Source: DASSWG01 sp035705295
GTDB lineage: Bacteria; Bacteroidota; Bacteroidia; Flavobacteriales; Flavobacteriaceae
NCBI GenBank assembly: GCA_035705295.1
Contig: DASSWG010000104.1
Location: forward strand, 1 to 12,581
Length of the DNA: 12,581 nt
Reading direction: 5' to 3'
The notes beneath the pieces are model-generated. The model saw nothing but the letters and a program-made list of their open reading frames with translations. It ran no database searches and was not told the origin of the DNA. Position numbers and translations under genes: made by a program. This document shows, piece after piece, positions 1 to 7,074 of this stretch. Every line of letters starts with the position of its first letter. Within the stretch, counting starts at the first letter, position 1.

Positions 1-1
1 G

Positions 2-853
2 TTCACCTCCAAATTGGCCAACAACACCGAAATCATCGCTTTTTTGAGTTCGGGCGTTTCCTTTACACGGTTTTTGCGGCCCTATTTGATCGGCGCCACC
101 GTTGTTTGTGTCGGTGCTTTGCTGTTGGGAATGTACATTGCCCCGTGGGCGAGCAAAGGGTTTAACGAATTTAAATACCAATACTTAAAAGGTAGGGAAG
201 AAGTACGAGAAACCACCGATGTTTTTCGCCAAATCAACAAAAACGAATACATTTATGCGAGCAATTTCCAGCCCAAAACCAATACGGCCCGAAATTTCAC
301 TTTGGAACATTTTGTAGGGAACGAACTGAAATTCAAAATCGAAGCTTCCCGGTTGGAGTTCAATGAGGAAACCGGAAAATATACCCTTAACAATTTTGAA
401 AAACGAATCGTCGGTGCGCGTTCCGATAGTTTGATCAGTCACCGAAAAATTGACACCATTCTTCCGTTCGAATTTGATGAACTGACTCCCGTCACCTACA
501 TTGCCGAAACTTTAAGCTATACGGAACTCAATGACTTCATCGAACAAGAAACCCGGCGGGGTTCCCCAAACATTAATATTTACAAAGTCGTTGCCTACAA
601 ACGTTGGAGCACGCCGATTTCGGCCTATATTTTAACAATCATTGCCGTGGCGGTTTCTTCCATGAAAAGACGCGGTGGAATGGGTGTGAACCTTGCCATC
701 GGCATTTCCATTGCGTTTATGTTCGTGTTTTTTGACAAAGTGTTTGGCACCATCGCGGAGCAATCCACTTTTTCGCCGATGCTAGCGGTTTGGATACCCA
801 ACATTATTTTTGGAATTTTGGCCATTTACCTGCTGCAAAAAGCCAAGCGTTGA
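2..853 (+). CDS. LptF/LptG-family permease, 5'-truncated by window edge
   Basis: This is the C-terminal part of an inner-membrane permease of the YjgP/YjgQ (LptF/LptG) family, which with LptB and LptC drives lipopolysaccharide from the inner membrane to the outer membrane. The frame is open from base 2, and the residues before the TTG at 14 (FTSK) continue the family motif 'SKLANNTEIIAFLSSGVSF', so the true start lies upstream of the window. About 283 residues are visible. A membrane segment (LIGATVV...MYIAPWA) is followed by a roughly 150-residue polar periplasmic domain of the jelly-roll type. Three C-terminal membrane segments follow, near WSTPISAYILTIIAVAV, GVNLAIGISIAFMFVFF and the terminal WIPNIIFGILAIYLL. 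Roughly the first 70-80 residues (first two helices) are missing. In related genomes I recall this gene next to tgt. Whether it acts as LptF or LptG cannot be told from this part. Confidence 0.9.
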   Translation, partial: FTSKLANNTEIIAFLSSGVSFTRFLRPYLIGATVVCVGALLLGMYIAPWASKGFNEFKYQYLKGREEVRETTDVFRQINKNEYIYASNFQPKTNTARNFTLEHFVGNELKFKIEASRLEFNEETGKYTLNNFEKRIVGARSDSLISHRKIDTILPFEFDELTPVTYIAETLSYTELNDFIEQETRRGSPNINIYKVVAYKRWSTPISAYILTIIAVAVSSMKRRGGMGVNLAIGISIAFMFVFFDKVFGTIAEQSTFSPMLAVWIPNIIFGILAIYLLQKAKR

Positions 854-946
854 TTTCAAGAAATTGACAATGCAGTAATTTTTCCATTTTTTACGAGCAA
901 ACCTCGTCAAAAAGTCATTGAATTTTTCTGCCTTCTTTTTCCTGAA

Positions 947-972
947 AATTTCCGGGAAAGTTTATAGCTTTG
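947..972 (+). promoter_or_regulatory. Candidate promoter of the EamA transporter gene, with a small dyad in the spacer
   Basis: TAGCTTTG at 965-972 matches the Bacteroidota -7 consensus TAnnTTTG exactly. A CTG at 942-944, 20 bases upstream, stands where the -33 TTG is expected, one base off. The spacer contains an odd-centred dyad, TTTCCGGGAAA (949-959), which could be an operator or chance. A transcript from here would begin near 977 and have a leader of 30-50 bases. Predicted from sequence only. Confidence 0.45.
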
Positions 973-1023
973 ACCCACGATCGGAAAGACCGAACGAACC
1001 AAACAATGCTGATTTTTTTTGTT

Positions 1024-1950
1024 ATGGGGGAAAGCAGGTTGAAAAGTTATCTTCACTATCATTTCATTGTTTTTATCTGGGGGTTTACGGCCGTTTTGGG
1101 CGCGCTGATCACCATCGATGCGTTGCCGTTGGTATGGTACCGGATGTTGCTGGCGAGCGTGTTTGTTTTCTTGTGGATTCTCTGGAAAAAAAAGAAAATG
1201 AAACTCACCCGCAAACGCTTGGTGATTTTGTTCCTTGCCGGAACGGTCATTGCGTTGCATTGGCTGGCATTTTTTGCGGCCATCAAAGTGAGCAATGTTT
1301 CCATTACCTTGGCACTGATTTCCACCGGGGCTTTTTTTACCTCTATTTTAGAACCCATTTTCTACAAACGAAAAGTGGTGTGGTACGAAATTTTTTTCGG
1401 CGGAATCGTGGTCGTAGGGCTTTTCCTTATTTTTAAAGTGGAAACGCAATACACCGCCGGGATTTTATTGGCATTGGCGGCAGCTTTTCTTTCAGCGGTT
1501 TTTACGTTGATCAATGGGAAAATCGCCAAAATAGAAGACGCTTCGGTCATCTCGTTTTATGAACTGCTTTTTGGAACTATGGTGATCACCGCCTATTTGT
1601 TCTATTTATCAATGATTGGCTCGGGAGCGGAAGGTTTTTCCACCGGATTTTTCAGTTTGTCCACCTCCGATCTGGGCTATTTGTTGGTTTTGGCTTTGTT
1701 CTGCACCGCTTATGCCATTATTGCCTCGGTCGATGTGATGAAACATTTGAGCCCGTACACCGTAATGCTTACCATCAATTTGGAACCAATTTATGGAATT
1801 TTATTGGCCTTGTTGGTTTTCGGGAGCAAAGAAGAAATGAGCACCGGGTTTTATTATGGCGCGGCGATCATTCTTTCCACCGTGGTTTTGAACGGGCTTT
1901 TAAAAAGCAATTTTAAAATTAAAAGGAAAGTACCAAAATCTTCCTTTTAA
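1024..1950 (+). CDS. EamA/DMT-family membrane transporter
   Basis: This is a ten-helix inner-membrane protein of the drug/metabolite transporter superfamily, built from two EamA repeats. Substrates in this family range from amino acids to nucleotide and amine metabolites and cannot be predicted here. The first helix is HYHFIVFIWGFTAVLGALI, followed by LVWYRMLLASVFVFLWIL and the characteristic ALHWLAFFAAIKVSNVS. The second repeat begins near AGILLALAAAFLSAVF and includes the typical LSPYTVMLTINLEPIYGILLALLVFG segment. The tail is basic (KIKRKVPK). I chose ATG 1024, giving 308 residues, because the charged MGESRLKSY lead-in sits just before helix 1, as I recall for homologues. ATG 1006 would add MLIFFV and is also possible. 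TTG 970 overlaps the promoter box and is unlikely. The gene lies between the lptF/G-like gene and accA, with its own promoter candidate. Confidence 0.88.
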   Translation: MGESRLKSYLHYHFIVFIWGFTAVLGALITIDALPLVWYRMLLASVFVFLWILWKKKKMKLTRKRLVILFLAGTVIALHWLAFFAAIKVSNVSITLALISTGAFFTSILEPIFYKRKVVWYEIFFGGIVVVGLFLIFKVETQYTAGILLALAAAFLSAVFTLINGKIAKIEDASVISFYELLFGTMVITAYLFYLSMIGSGAEGFSTGFFSLSTSDLGYLLVLALFCTAYAIIASVDVMKHLSPYTVMLTINLEPIYGILLALLVFGSKEEMSTGFYYGAAIILSTVVLNGLLKSNFKIKRKVPKSSF

Positions 1951-1957
1951 AGTTTTA

Positions 1958-1965
1958 TATCTTTG
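1958..1965 (+). promoter_or_regulatory. Candidate accA promoter (-7 box TATCTTTG)
   Basis: TATCTTTG is an exact match to TAnnTTTG and lies 31 bases before the accA ATG, just after the stop of the transporter gene. I see no TTG at the usual 17-23 base distance upstream, so the -33 element is weak or absent. Confidence 0.45.
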
Positions 1966-1996
1966 TAGGCTGAACTAATTTTACCAGAAAGTTGCC

Positions 1997-2950
1997 ATGG
2001 AATATTTGGATTTTGAACTACCAATAAAAGACCTGCAAGAACAATACGAAAAGGCTTGCAAAATAGGGGAGGACAGCGAGGTGGATGTTACAAACACCTG
2101 CAAGCAGATTGAAAAAAAACTCAACTTGGCCAAAAGGGAAATCTACAAAAACCTAACGCCTTGGCAGCGGGTGCAACTATCACGCCACTCGGACAGGCCA
2201 TACACCAACGATTACATCAAAGCTTTGTGCGGGAACACGTTTTTGGAACTGCATGGCGACCGAAATGTGGCCGATGACAAAGCAATGGTCGGTGGTTTGG
2301 GAAAAATAAACGATCAAAGTTTTATGTTCGTGGGCCAACAAAAAGGCTACAATACCAAAACCCGTCAATATCGAAATTTCGGAATGGCGAATCCGGAAGG
2401 CTACCGAAAAGCCTTGCGCTTGATGCAAAGCGCCGAAAAATTCGGAATTCCGGTGGTTACTTTTATTGATACGCCTGGCGCCTACCCCGGCTTGGAAGCC
2501 GAAGAACGCGGTCAAGGCGAAGCCATTGCGCGCAACATTTTGGAAATGACCCGCTTAAAAGTACCGATCATTGTGGTGATTATTGGCGAAGGAGCCAGCG
2601 GCGGCGCATTGGGGATCGGCGTGGGCGACAAAGTATTGATGTTGGAAAACACGTGGTACTCCGTCATTTCGCCGGAATCTTGTTCGTCTATTTTATGGAG
2701 AAGCTGGGAATTCAAAGAAACCGCAGCCGAAGCCCTGAAATTGACGGCAAAAGACATGAAAAAACAAAAGCTCATTGATGAAATCGTGAAAGAACCCCTT
2801 GGTGGCGCGCACAGCGATCGCGAAACTACTTTTGCTTCGGTTCGGGAAGCGATTTTGAATAATTATGCGGAACTTAAAAACTTATCCCCATCCAAATTGG
2901 TTGAAAATCGAATGGAAAAATATTCGAATATGGGGGTTTTTAAAAGTTAA
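1997..2950 (+). CDS. accA: Acetyl-CoA carboxylase carboxyltransferase, subunit alpha
   Basis: AccA pairs with AccD to form the carboxyltransferase of acetyl-CoA carboxylase. It moves the carboxyl group from carboxybiotin (on AccB) to acetyl-CoA, giving malonyl-CoA for fatty-acid synthesis in the cytoplasm. The 317-residue length matches E. coli AccA (319). Residues 1-60 form the helical N-terminal region (KDLQEQYEKACKIGED). The crotonase-fold core follows: ELHGDRNVADDKAMVGGLG (84-102), NFGMANPEGYRKALRLM (127-143), the TFIDTPGAYPGLEAEERGQ signature (155-173), and the glycine-rich GEGASGGALGIGVGDKV (197-213), expected to form the oxyanion-hole region. ISPE (224-227) and a C-terminal helical tail complete it. 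The start is ATG 1997, with no Shine-Dalgarno sequence. A strong terminator follows the stop. accD and the biotin subunits are not in the window. Confidence 0.97.
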   Translation: MEYLDFELPIKDLQEQYEKACKIGEDSEVDVTNTCKQIEKKLNLAKREIYKNLTPWQRVQLSRHSDRPYTNDYIKALCGNTFLELHGDRNVADDKAMVGGLGKINDQSFMFVGQQKGYNTKTRQYRNFGMANPEGYRKALRLMQSAEKFGIPVVTFIDTPGAYPGLEAEERGQGEAIARNILEMTRLKVPIIVVIIGEGASGGALGIGVGDKVLMLENTWYSVISPESCSSILWRSWEFKETAAEALKLTAKDMKKQKLIDEIVKEPLGGAHSDRETTFASVREAILNNYAELKNLSPSKLVENRMEKYSNMGVFKS

Positions 2951-2972
2951 TCATTTCAACATCACACAATAG

Positions 2973-3006
2973 AAAAAAATCCGAAAATCCATTTCGGATT
3001 TTTTTT
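2973..3006 (+). terminator. Rho-independent terminator after accA
   Basis: A perfect 14-bp stem pairs 2973-2986 (A7-TCCGAAA) with 2992-3005 (TTTCGGA-T7) around a 5-base loop (ATCCA). The A-run and T-run make the hairpin symmetric, so it may work on either strand. It closes the accA transcript and isolates dnaB. Confidence 0.85.
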
Positions 3007-3008
3007 CG

Positions 3009-3056
3009 CTTATCAACAACAAATCAAACTTATCAACAAGCCATTTGTTCATGAAC
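3009..3056. promoter_or_regulatory. Twin DnaA-box-like direct repeats and a palindrome upstream of dnaB
   Basis: CTTATCAACAA occurs twice, at 3009-3019 and 3029-3039, exactly 20 bases apart (about two helical turns, so on the same face). The core TTATCAACA differs by one base from the bacterial DnaA box TTATCCACA. A perfect 10-base palindrome, GTTCATGAAC, follows at 3047-3056. The sites lie 80-110 bases before the dnaB ATG. DnaA binding is inferred, not shown. Confidence 0.4.
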
Positions 3057-3105
3057 GGTGGATGACAAAACTCATTTTTTTCGAGGTGTTGGTTAACAAT
3101 TTTTT

Positions 3106-3113
3106 TACATTCG
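3106..3113 (+). promoter_or_regulatory. Candidate dnaB promoter (-7 box TACATTCG), near-leaderless
   Basis: TACATTCG matches TAnnTTTG at all but one base and ends only four bases before the dnaB ATG at 3118. A TTG at 3089-3091 is present, but the 14-base spacing is shorter than usual. If this is the promoter, transcription begins at or within a base or two of the ATG, giving a leaderless mRNA. Confidence 0.4.
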
Positions 3114-3117
3114 TGGC

Positions 3118-4665
3118 ATGGAAAAAGTCAAGGCTACTCAGGCACCTTCTTTCGGAAGAGGGAACGTAATCAATCTTGAAAAAGGAAAAATACCTCCGCA
3201 AGCTGTTGATTTGGAAGAAGTTGTACTTGGCGCAATGATGATCGACAAAAAAGGGGTCGATGAAGTAATCGACATTATTCACCCCGAAGTTTTCTACAAA
3301 GAAGCACATCAACACATTTTCGAGGCCATCTACAAATTGTTTGAAGACAGCCAACCGGTGGACTTATTAACGGTTTCGAGCCAGTTGAAAAAAGATAAAA
3401 AACTGGAGCTTTGCGGAGGTGATTATTACCTGATCCAACTGACACAAAAAGTATCTTCTTCGGCACACATCGAGTTCCATGCACGAATAATTTTGCAAAA
3501 ATACATTCAGCGGAGCTTGATAAAAATTTCGAACGAAATCATTGAAGAATCCTACGACGAAAGTACCGATGTTTTCGATTTGCTCGACACCGCCGAATCA
3601 AAATTGTACGAAGTCACCCAAGGAAATGTGAAACGTTCGTCTGAAACCGCGCAAAGTCTGGTGATCCAGGCAAAAAAGCGCATCGAGGAAATCTCCAACA
3701 AAGAAGGTTTGAGCGGAATCCCTTCTGGTTTCGACAAGTTGGACAAACTCACTTCGGGTTGGCAGCCCAGCGACTTGGTCATTGTGGCGGCACGCCCGGG
3801 AATGGGAAAAACCGCGTTGACACTATCGATGGCGCGCAACATTGCGGTGGGACAAAACATTCCCGTGGCTTTTTTCTCGTTGGAAATGTCGTCCGTGCAA
3901 TTGATCACCCGACTAATTTCTTCCGAAACGGGACTTTCTTCCGAAAAATTACGGACCGGAAACCTCGAAACCCACGAATGGGAACAGCTGAACGTAAAAG
4001 TGAAAGGACTTGAAAAAGCACCGTTGTTCATTGATGATTCGCCTTCACTTTCCATTTTTGACCTGCGTGCAAAAGCAAGAAGGTTGGCTTCACAACACGG
4101 AATAAAACTGGTGGTGATCGATTATTTGCAATTGATGACCGCGGGCGGAAGCCAAAAAGGCGGCAACCGCGAACAGGAAATTTCCACCATTTCCAGGAAC
4201 TTAAAAGCCTTGGCCAAAGAATTGAACGTGCCGGTGATCGCTTTGTCGCAATTGTCGCGGGCTGTTGAAACCCGTGGTGGGAGCAAACGCCCGTTGTTGA
4301 GCGATTTACGGGAATCGGGCGCGATCGAACAGGATGCAGATATTGTTTCGTTTATTTACCGTCCCGAATATTACAAAATCGACGAATGGGACGATGAGGA
4401 ACGCACGCCGACCGAAGGCCAAGCGGAATTTATTGTCGCCAAACACCGAAACGGCGGTTTGGACAGCATCCGTTTGAAATTTGTGGGGCATTTGGGAAAA
4501 TTCGAAAATTTGGACGATTTCGATTCGCCGTTCGAATATCCTTCCAAAATGAATGCTGCCGCGAACGACGATACCTTTAAAACCGAAAAATTCCCCGATG
4601 CTGATGAAGCTTTTGGCAGCGGAATGAACAAGGGGCCGGAAGAAGATAACGATGTTCCGTTTTGA
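3118..4665 (+). CDS. dnaB: Replicative DNA helicase DnaB
   Basis: DnaB is the hexameric 5'-3' helicase that unwinds DNA at the replication fork and recruits primase. The N-terminal primase-interacting domain (about 24-130) begins PPQAVDLEEVVLGAMM. A linker region leads to the RecA-type motor from about 195 (GIPSGFDKLDKLTSGW). Walker A is ARPGMGKT (225-232, K231), SLEM (254-257) holds the catalytic glutamate, and Walker B is VVIDY (332-336). The sensor-type ALSQLSR (375-381) and the DnaB signature DLRESGAIEQDADIV (396-410) follow. At 515 residues it is longer than E. coli DnaB (471); there is no intein. The extra length is a short N-terminal extension and a polar tail of about 45 residues ending EEDNDVPF, which resembles the acidic C-terminal tip of SSB. 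ATG 3118 is the first start after the promoter-like box. Confidence 0.97.
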   Translation: MEKVKATQAPSFGRGNVINLEKGKIPPQAVDLEEVVLGAMMIDKKGVDEVIDIIHPEVFYKEAHQHIFEAIYKLFEDSQPVDLLTVSSQLKKDKKLELCGGDYYLIQLTQKVSSSAHIEFHARIILQKYIQRSLIKISNEIIEESYDESTDVFDLLDTAESKLYEVTQGNVKRSSETAQSLVIQAKKRIEEISNKEGLSGIPSGFDKLDKLTSGWQPSDLVIVAARPGMGKTALTLSMARNIAVGQNIPVAFFSLEMSSVQLITRLISSETGLSSEKLRTGNLETHEWEQLNVKVKGLEKAPLFIDDSPSLSIFDLRAKARRLASQHGIKLVVIDYLQLMTAGGSQKGGNREQEISTISRNLKALAKELNVPVIALSQLSRAVETRGGSKRPLLSDLRESGAIEQDADIVSFIYRPEYYKIDEWDDEERTPTEGQAEFIVAKHRNGGLDSIRLKFVGHLGKFENLDDFDSPFEYPSKMNAAANDDTFKTEKFPDADEAFGSGMNKGPEEDNDVPF

Positions 4666-4748
4666 TCTGTTGCCTAAATGGCACTGATTGCTACAATGGT
4701 TTTTCTTTGGAATAAAATTTGTGTATTTTTCAGCCTGAATCCCACAAC

Positions 4749-6008
4749 ATGAAAATCTTATTTTCCTTTTTGATCACGGTTTTGTTTTCCGTAAATTCTT
4801 TCGCTTCCTACATTTTGGTTCCCATGGATGCCGAATCACAAAAAAACCATCTGAAAGCCTACGGAATTACGTATTGGACATTGACCAAAAACCAAAAAGT
4901 AAAATGGCTGCTGAATTATCGCGGAGGGTCTTTTTTGTTCGCCAACACGGAAGAATTGCGGCGCGAATGCCAAATTCGCGGGGTTTCTTTTGAAGTGATC
5001 AGCGATGCAAAAACGGAAGCGATTTTGGAAAAAATAAGCAGTCCTTCACAAAATATGGAAGCGGTGGTGTTGGAAAAAGCGCCAAAAATTGCAGTCTATT
5101 CCCCTCCGGGAAATGCCCCGTGGGACGATGCCGTGACCATGGTGTTGACCTATGCCGAAATTCCCTACGAAACCATTTATGACAAAGAGGTGTTGTCGGA
5201 CCAACTGGTGTTGTACGATTGGTTGCATTTGCACCACGAGGATTTTACCGGGCAATTTGGAAAATTCTACCGGGCTTTTCGTTTTGCACCTTGGTACATT
5301 GAAGACAAAGCCAAAGCCGAGGCTCTTGCCGCCGAATTGGGTTTTGAAAAAGTGTCGCAGGAAAAATTGGCCGTGGCCAAAAAAATACGTGATTACGTGA
5401 TCGGTGGTGGGTTTATGTTCGCCATGTGCAGTGCTACCGACAGTTTCGACATTGCATTGTCCGCGGAAGGCGTCGATATTTGCGAACCCATGTTCGACGG
5501 TGACGCCAGTGATCCGGGCTATCAGGCCAAAATCAATTACCACAAAACATTTGCTTTTACCGATTTCATTTTGGAAACCAACCCAATGGTGTATGAATTT
5601 TCATCGATCGATATGACCCGGAAAAGACAAGTTCCGAAAGAAAAAGATTATTTTACTTTAATGGACTTTTCCGCTAAATGGGATCCCATCCCGACGATGT
5701 TGTGCCAAAACCACACGATGTTGGTGAAAGGATTTATGGGGCAAACCACGGCCTACGACCCCGATCAGATCAAAGCAACGGTGTTGATTATGGGCGAGAA
5801 CAAAATCAATGGCGAAGCGCGTTACATTCACGGAACCAAAGGAAAAGGGTTTTTTACCTTTTACGGAGGCCACGATCCGGAAGATTACCAACATCGCGTG
5901 GGCGATCCGAAAACCGAACTGAGCCTACATCCAAATTCACCGGGCTATCGGCTGATTTTGAACAATGTGCTCTTTCCTGCCGCGAAAAAGAAAAAGTTGA
6001 AAACCTAG
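4749..6008 (+). CDS. Exported conserved protein, often labelled 'asparagine synthetase B'; GATase1/ThuA-like features
   Basis: The 419-residue product starts at ATG 4749 with a signal peptide, MKILFSFLITVLFSVNSFA, with likely cleavage before SYILVP, so it should act outside the cytoplasm. I recall close Flavobacteriia homologues annotated as asparagine synthetase B, but I see neither an N-terminal Cys-Asn glutaminase domain nor the SGGLDS ATP-pyrophosphatase loop. What is visible instead: YDWLHLHHEDFTGQ (156-169), GGGFMFAMCSATDSFD (219-234, with C227 in a nucleophile-elbow-like position) and a late FYGGHDPEDY (371-380) followed by GYRLILNNVLFP (399-410). These resemble the class I glutamine amidotransferase-like/ThuA fold. 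The C-terminus is lysine-rich (KKKKLK). It follows dnaB on the same strand with an 83-base gap and no clear terminator between them. A weak TATTTTTC box at 4724 might be its promoter. Biochemical function is unknown to me. Confidence 0.8.
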   Translation: MKILFSFLITVLFSVNSFASYILVPMDAESQKNHLKAYGITYWTLTKNQKVKWLLNYRGGSFLFANTEELRRECQIRGVSFEVISDAKTEAILEKISSPSQNMEAVVLEKAPKIAVYSPPGNAPWDDAVTMVLTYAEIPYETIYDKEVLSDQLVLYDWLHLHHEDFTGQFGKFYRAFRFAPWYIEDKAKAEALAAELGFEKVSQEKLAVAKKIRDYVIGGGFMFAMCSATDSFDIALSAEGVDICEPMFDGDASDPGYQAKINYHKTFAFTDFILETNPMVYEFSSIDMTRKRQVPKEKDYFTLMDFSAKWDPIPTMLCQNHTMLVKGFMGQTTAYDPDQIKATVLIMGENKINGEARYIHGTKGKGFFTFYGGHDPEDYQHRVGDPKTELSLHPNSPGYRLILNNVLFPAAKKKKLKT

Positions 6009-6039
6009 GTTTTTTTAAAACTGGATATTACTGCCAACT

Positions 6040-6076
6040 CCCGATACCCGATATCGGGACTGATCACTGATCACTA
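6040..6076. repeat. Palindrome plus TGATCAC heptad repeats at the convergent 3' ends
   Basis: CCCGATATCGGG at 6047-6058 is a perfect palindrome. The upstream CCCGATA (6040-6046) can alternatively pair with TATCGGG (6052-6058) over a 5-base loop. It is followed by ACTGATCACTGATCACTA (6059-6076), two copies of a 7-base unit. The ompA-family stop codon (TGA on the minus strand, 6064-6066) lies inside the heptads. There is no T-run after the hairpin on either strand, so it is not an evident terminator. Confidence 0.6.
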
Positions 6077-7029
6077 GGCCTTTCCGGAACCTTATAAAAC
6101 TCCAAATCGGGCAAAACGATGATTTCCACCCTTCGGTTCAACTGTTTTCCCGCATCGGTATTGTTGGTGGCGCGGGGTTTGGCCTCGCCATAGGCTTTGA
6201 TGGAATAGGTGAATTCGCCTTTTCCTTGCAATAGTTCATGAAGTTTGTCGGCAACGCTGAACGCGCGGTTTTCGGACAGCGTGATGTTGTACGGAATGCT
6301 GCCGTCGCTGTCGGTATGGCCTTCGATCAAAATTTCGGAATTTCCTATGCGCTCAATTTTGGTGGCCAGTTCTTCAAGAATGTGCAAAGGTTCTTGTTTC
6401 AAGGTATATTTGTCGGTATCGAAAAGCACATCGGTGTTGAGGCTGATTTTGAACACCCCGCTAACGGTTCCCACCGCATCAATATCGGAGCCCGGAGTTT
6501 CGCCCGGGCAAAAAGTTTGCAAATCTGTAAGTCGTACATAATAGTAGATTTGGTGCAACCCGCGGTCGGCAGCGGTAATATCCATCGACGAGCTTCCGCC
6601 CCTTGTTTTTCCGACATCTTTCCATTTTTTTCCGTCCGTGGATATTTCCACGATAAAAGGCTCCACCGATGGGCCCACTTCATAGAAGTACAAATCGTCG
6701 CCGGGCAGGTCAACGAAGCCATTGTCGCGAAATTCAACCACCAAAATACCACCACAACCCAAAGAAACATAATCCGGGCTTAGGTAACGTTGGTAGTCGG
6801 GTTCGCCCAAGGCTTTTTTGGGGTCGCCGAATTTTTTGGTCGGAGCGGGCAAGCCTTTTGAAAAAGCAACAACGCTGTCCGCAAAGGAAATTTTCCCCAA
6901 AGGCATGTAGATGATGTTGTTTTGAAAATCGCGGTAGAATTCCCCGTATTTGGAAAATGGATTTTCTTGCCCAATGGCGATGGAGCAAAACCCCAAGCAA
7001 AAAAGTAGTATGCAATATATTTTCTTCAT
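6064..7029 (-). CDS. Exported OmpA-family protein with an N-terminal surface-type domain
   Basis: This is a predicted outer-membrane or periplasmic protein that anchors to peptidoglycan through a C-terminal OmpA domain. From ATG 7029 it has 321 residues. A signal peptide (MKKIYCILLFCLGFCSIAIG, likely cut before QENPF) is followed by a beta-rich region (about 60-195) with YVSLGCGGILVVEF, DDLYFYEVGP, VEISTDGKKWKDVG and GSDIDAVG, a pattern seen in bacterial surface proteins. The OmpA domain (about 198-305) has VLFDTDKYTLK, IEGHTDSDGS (235-244), LSENRAFSVADKL (251-263) and NRRVEI (298-303), the expected diaminopimelate-binding region. No beta-barrel is present. ATG 7044 would add MNQKR, but a promoter-like box ends one base before it. 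The longer frame from 7074 starts inside the rplT terminator and is rejected. The last residues and the stop are encoded by a repeat. The gene is convergent with the asparagine synthetase-like gene. Confidence 0.88.
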   Translation of the reverse strand: MKKIYCILLFCLGFCSIAIGQENPFSKYGEFYRDFQNNIIYMPLGKISFADSVVAFSKGLPAPTKKFGDPKKALGEPDYQRYLSPDYVSLGCGGILVVEFRDNGFVDLPGDDLYFYEVGPSVEPFIVEISTDGKKWKDVGKTRGGSSSMDITAADRGLHQIYYYVRLTDLQTFCPGETPGSDIDAVGTVSGVFKISLNTDVLFDTDKYTLKQEPLHILEELATKIERIGNSEILIEGHTDSDGSIPYNITLSENRAFSVADKLHELLQGKGEFTYSIKAYGEAKPRATNNTDAGKQLNRRVEIIVLPDLEFYKVPERPSDQ

Positions 7030-7045
7030 TCTTTTTTGGTTCATG

Positions 7046-7074
7046 CTAAGATAAAACAAAAAATCCCATCCCAA
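7046..7074 (-). promoter_or_regulatory. Candidate ompA promoter overlapping the rplT terminator
   Basis: On the minus strand, TTG (7074-7072) is followed after 18 bases by TATCTTAG (7053-7046), a seven-of-eight match to TAnnTTTG at standard Bacteroidota spacing. The TTG lies at the loop/stem junction of the terminator hairpin. Transcription would begin near 7042, supporting ATG 7029 as the start. Confidence 0.45.

Noticed and set aside
887..913. Hairpin after the LptF/G-like gene as a terminator (ACGAG/CTCGT with flanking T and A runs)
   Set aside because: The stem is five pairs with a bulge before the A/T extension, and no T-run follows on either strand.
3009..3056. Chromosomal replication origin
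   Set aside because: Only two box-like sites are visible, with no larger cluster, no defined unwinding region and no dnaA/dnaN/rpmH neighbourhood. A local regulatory role is more modest and sufficient.
4749..6008. Bona fide asparagine synthetase
   Set aside because: There is no N-terminal catalytic cysteine after Met, no SGGLDS motif, and a signal peptide directs export, away from ATP and tRNA-free amino-acid metabolism.
6238..6783. 181-residue plus-strand frame opposite the OmpA-family gene
   Set aside because: It is antisense to a well-supported signal-peptide/OmpA protein and has biased composition.
6967..7029. Lipoprotein signal in the OmpA-family protein
   Set aside because: Cysteines occur in the hydrophobic stretch, but the residue before each is F or Y, not G/A/S, so the lipobox rule fails; AIG-Q fits signal peptidase I better.
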